Part shown: positions 61,913 through 64,000 of the stretch, one piece after another
How positions within the stretch are numbered: the first letter of the stretch is position 1
Layout of the letters: each line of letters opens with the position of its first letter
Source of the DNA: UBA7957 sp965224675
Lineage (GTDB): Bacteria; Pseudomonadota; Gammaproteobacteria; Granulosicoccales; Granulosicoccaceae
DNA length: 64,000 bases
Assembly: GCA_965224675.1 (NCBI GenBank)
Contig: CBDDAA010000004.1
Location: 2,790,001-2,854,000 of the forward strand
Reading direction: 5' to 3'
Translations under genes and position numbers: made by a program
Notes under the pieces: generated by a model
What the model was told of the DNA's origin: nothing
The model's input: the letters and a program-made list of their open reading frames with translations, nothing else
Databases searched by the model: none

Positions 61913-63085
61913 TCACGGAACCACGATCAAAACACTATCACTTAAATTTTTATAGGTCGCCTCTATCGTTGCATTGCCACTACCAGTGATAGTGAGTATG
62001 CCTTTATCACCTGAATTATCGTTAATTGAGATTTGTAAGCTACCGGGTGTCAGTCTGCTCCAGTCGGCGTCTTCTGTAACATCCGATTCACTGCCATCCG
62101 CGTTAATCGCGAAAAGTGTTAGCTGCTCACCGCTGTCTTGCACCGTCAGGGTAATTTTGCTTTTACCTGAGTTTATACGAACACTTTGCAAGACGGTTGA
62201 TTCAGCGGTAAAGCCAGTTGATATCATTACTGCGCCACAAGCGGCCGTTACATTTGCTGTGCCTGATGTAAGCGCCGTTAACAACCCGGGTTCGGTACTG
62301 CTAAATGTCGCCACCTCTGTATTGTCAGAGACCCAGGCGGTGTTACTGGTTATGTTAACAGTGGCATTATCACTGTAGTGTCCATTGGCAGTAAATTGAG
62401 TCGTATTGGCCACTGATATTGTCGGATTTTGCGGGGATATATCAATTGCTATCAGGTTATCTCGTATCTGTATCGCTAATGTTGATGAAATGCCGTCACT
62501 GGTTGCGGTTAAATCAAGCACGCCGGAATCAAAGGAGTGCAACACTGCACCTGTATCAGAGACTTCGAGTTGTGCAATATTTGTATCGGACAACTGCCAA
62601 CTGATAGCCTCCAGTATGTTACGTTTACTGCCATCGTCAAACACACCGGCGACGTCAATGTCTAATGACTTGCATTCATCAACTTCACTATTGGCTGAGA
62701 GTTCAATAGAAACAAGATTTGCGCTATTGACAATAAAATCCAACGATGAACTCAAATCCGCAAACCTCGCCGTGATCGTGGTAACACCGTTATTTCTCGC
62801 ACTTAGCAAACCATTCTGATCAATTTGTGCAACTGTGGAGTCAGCGCTTGACCAATCAACACGATCAGTAAGAACATGAACGGCGTTGTCGTCACTATGC
62901 CCGTTAGCTGAGAATTGGACGCTTTCACCAACGCTGAGCAATTGGGATTCAGAAGTAATACGCAAACTCACCAGATCCAACCTGGCAACCTCACCCGCCT
63001 GGATAAAATCATCCAGGTCCTGATTCTCCCCGCAGGCACTAAACAAGATTAGGATCAATATGAGAAAATTTCGCATCCTGCGCAT
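61913..63085 (-). CDS. BIG2-type Ig-like repeat lipoprotein
   Basis: The 390-aa protein has a signal peptide and lipobox (LILFSACGEN), then three to four bacterial Ig-like (BIG2) repeats with the usual W-x-S-x-x-x-x-x-A-x-V/I-x-x-x-G-x-x-x-A-x-x-x-G-x-x-x-I-T-A pattern, such as VDWSSADSTVAQIDQNGLLS and TAWVSDNTEVATFSSTEPGL. ATG 63085 is one base past the stop of the outer-membrane gene, so it is translationally coupled to it. It is convergent with the Crp/Fnr regulator. A cell-surface adhesion or structural role is likely. Confidence 0.8.
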   Translation of the reverse strand: MRRMRNFLILILILFSACGENQDLDDFIQAGEVARLDLVSLRITSESQLLSVGESVQFSANGHSDDNAVHVLTDRVDWSSADSTVAQIDQNGLLSARNNGVTTITARFADLSSSLDFIVNSANLVSIELSANSEVDECKSLDIDVAGVFDDGSKRNILEAISWQLSDTNIAQLEVSDTGAVLHSFDSGVLDLTATSDGISSTLAIQIRDNLIAIDISPQNPTISVANTTQFTANGHYSDNATVNITSNTAWVSDNTEVATFSSTEPGLLTALTSGTANVTAACGAVMISTGFTAESTVLQSVRINSGKSKITLTVQDSGEQLTLFAINADGSESDVTEDADWSRLTPGSLQISINDNSGDKGILTITGSGNATIEATYKNLSDSVLIVVP

Positions 63086-63086
63086 T

Positions 63087-63629
63087 TCAAAACCGTAGCC
63101 GTAGCGTTGCACTTAAACCATCCATCTTCAACTCATCTTCGAAAAAATAACGTGAATAGGCAAAACCAGCGCTCAATTGCTGTTTTGATTGGATAGGAAA
63201 CAGCAGGCCGAGACTGGCAATCGGACCAGAAAACCATTCCTTACCGGGAAAGCCGCTATGGTTTAAATCGCCATCAAGTTGAATTCGACCCAAACCCAAA
63301 AGCAGTGTCGCTCTGGCACTGTAATCGACAGGTGATTGAAAACGAACAAACGCGGCCTGGAAAAAGCTTGTATTGACCTCAAACCCGTCCACGGTATCAT
63401 CACGAACGCCCGTACCGAGCTGAATCTCCGCACCCATATTTTGCCTGAACCACCGACCCGCATGCACTTTCAATTGACGAGGATTATAACTCTCATTTTC
63501 TATTTCGATATCGTATACATCAAAATCAATACCGCCATACCATAGTTCCTGCGTCTGGGCATAAACCGGATCCAATATAAGACAGAGTAAAATTGCCTGA
63601 AAATAAAAAATCAGTTTCTTTCTCAGCAT
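63087..63629 (-). CDS. Outer-membrane beta-barrel protein
   Basis: The 180-aa protein has a signal peptide ending YAQT and alternating beta-strands with aromatic girdles (RQLKVHAGRWFRQNMGAEIQLGTGV, SGPIASLGLLFPIQSKQQLSAGFAYSRYFF), and ends in Phe (SATLRLRF), the usual BAM-recognised C-terminus. It belongs to the OMP_b-brl/OmpA-like group of small 8-strand barrels. The stop is followed after one base by the lipoprotein ATG, so the pair is one operon and may work together at the surface. Confidence 0.8.
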   Translation of the reverse strand: MLRKKLIFYFQAILLCLILDPVYAQTQELWYGGIDFDVYDIEIENESYNPRQLKVHAGRWFRQNMGAEIQLGTGVRDDTVDGFEVNTSFFQAAFVRFQSPVDYSARATLLLGLGRIQLDGDLNHSGFPGKEWFSGPIASLGLLFPIQSKQQLSAGFAYSRYFFEDELKMDGLSATLRLRF

Positions 63630-63675
63630 AGATGATCTGAATACAGCATTGTGTCTGTTAATCCCATTGCGCGGT

Positions 63676-63999
63676 TTAAGGACAGTCCGATAGTCGTTTG
63701 CCTTCCATGTGCATGCTTACGTTCATCACCATGCTACCCATTTTATTCTCCATGAGCATATCTCCAATTACCCGGGTACCGTCTGTGGTAAAAGTACCGT
63801 TGGCTTTTTGTTCCGCCCCGTTCATTTTACAAGTCGAGGTAAAACTAACACCGTTAGCGATTTGTTTAGATTCTGATTGACAAGCGTCTTTTGGCATATC
63901 TGCCAACATTTCCAGTGGATCCAACTGAGGCTCTTTGATGCACTCTTTTTCTGATTCGGTTTTACTTCCAAGCATTTCACTTTTGATTTGTGTAGTGAA
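63676..63999 (-). CDS. DUF3617-like protein, 5' truncated by the window edge
   Basis: The frame is open to the window end (108 codons). It contains KECIKEPQLDPLEMLADM, KDACQSESKQIANGVSFTSTCKMNGAEQKANGTFTTDGTRV and VMNVSMHMEGKRLSDCP. The spaced Cys residues and the C-terminal DCP match DUF3617, a family of small exported proteins of unknown function. The upstream residues before the ATG at 63975 are also coding (FTTQIKSE), so that ATG is not the start. It lies 46 bases before the outer-membrane gene on the same strand and may head that operon. Confidence 0.8.
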   Translation of the reverse strand, partial: FTTQIKSEMLGSKTESEKECIKEPQLDPLEMLADMPKDACQSESKQIANGVSFTSTCKMNGAEQKANGTFTTDGTRVIGDMLMENKMGSMVMNVSMHMEGKRLSDCP

Positions 64000-64000
64000 T

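Overview
The window (about 64 kb, mid-40s % G+C by eye) looks like the chromosome of a marine-type gammaproteobacterium. The signs are the recJ/rpfE-like gene pair, an ArgO/LysE exporter, methionine-salvage mtnK-mtnA, TrxC, a PmrA-style box before a lipid A modification gene, several exported proteins with Calx-beta, thrombospondin-3, BIG2 and FG-GAP/UnbV repeats, and sulfotransferase genes. No rRNA, tRNA, intact insertion sequence or CRISPR array was found. The genus cannot be fixed from the sequence alone.

Layout. 1-6.3 kb: end of a DHFR/RibD-like gene, recJ, an RpfE-like gene, a DedA-disulfide-reductase fusion and a methyltransferase. 6.3-14.1 kb: one 2601-aa surface protein with a long calcium-binding repeat region and a CTERM-type anchor. 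14.5-18.2 kb: DUF423, CotH-like lipoprotein, trxC, GNAT. 18.3-22 kb: accessory block with VOC-DUF1801-DUF4287-like operon, a Phd/PIN toxin-antitoxin pair, a 164-bp duplication of the VOC 5' end, and a structured MITE. 22.2-29.7 kb: phosphodiesterase-like protein, ArgO, Calx-beta autotransporter, a second MITE of the same family, GntR regulator. 29.9-38.9 kb: glutamylpolyamine-synthetase-like gene, mtnA/mtnK (with an in-frame 18-bp minisatellite), SLC13 permease, GST, MFS, and a dicarboxylate symporter cut to half length. 39.4-41.3 kb: lipoprotein. 41.7-45.6 kb: decayed accessory region with a multi-RAMP (Cas7-like) pseudogene and the tail of a COG1373-type ATPase. 45.7-48.1 kb: PAP2-EptA fusion. 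48.7-53.7 kb: secreted protein, diheme cytochrome, three sulfotransferase-family genes. 53.7-58.8 kb: exported repeat proteins. 58.9-61.9 kb: copper/laccase cluster with a Crp/Fnr regulator. 61.9-64 kb: BIG2 lipoprotein, outer-membrane barrel and a DUF3617 fragment.

The most noteworthy items are: (1) remains of a protein with at least three tandem RAMP/Cas7-like modules, broken by three frame changes at homopolymer runs and with no cas10, adaptation genes or array in view; (2) two 240-270-bp non-autonomous elements that share loop sequences and a two-stem architecture but have different, internally complementary stems; (3) a PAP2-phosphoethanolamine-transferase fusion preceded by a three-half-site, 11-bp-period operator of PmrA type; (4) a 17-bp direct repeat at 41722 and 48243 that brackets the RAMP remnant and that fusion gene.
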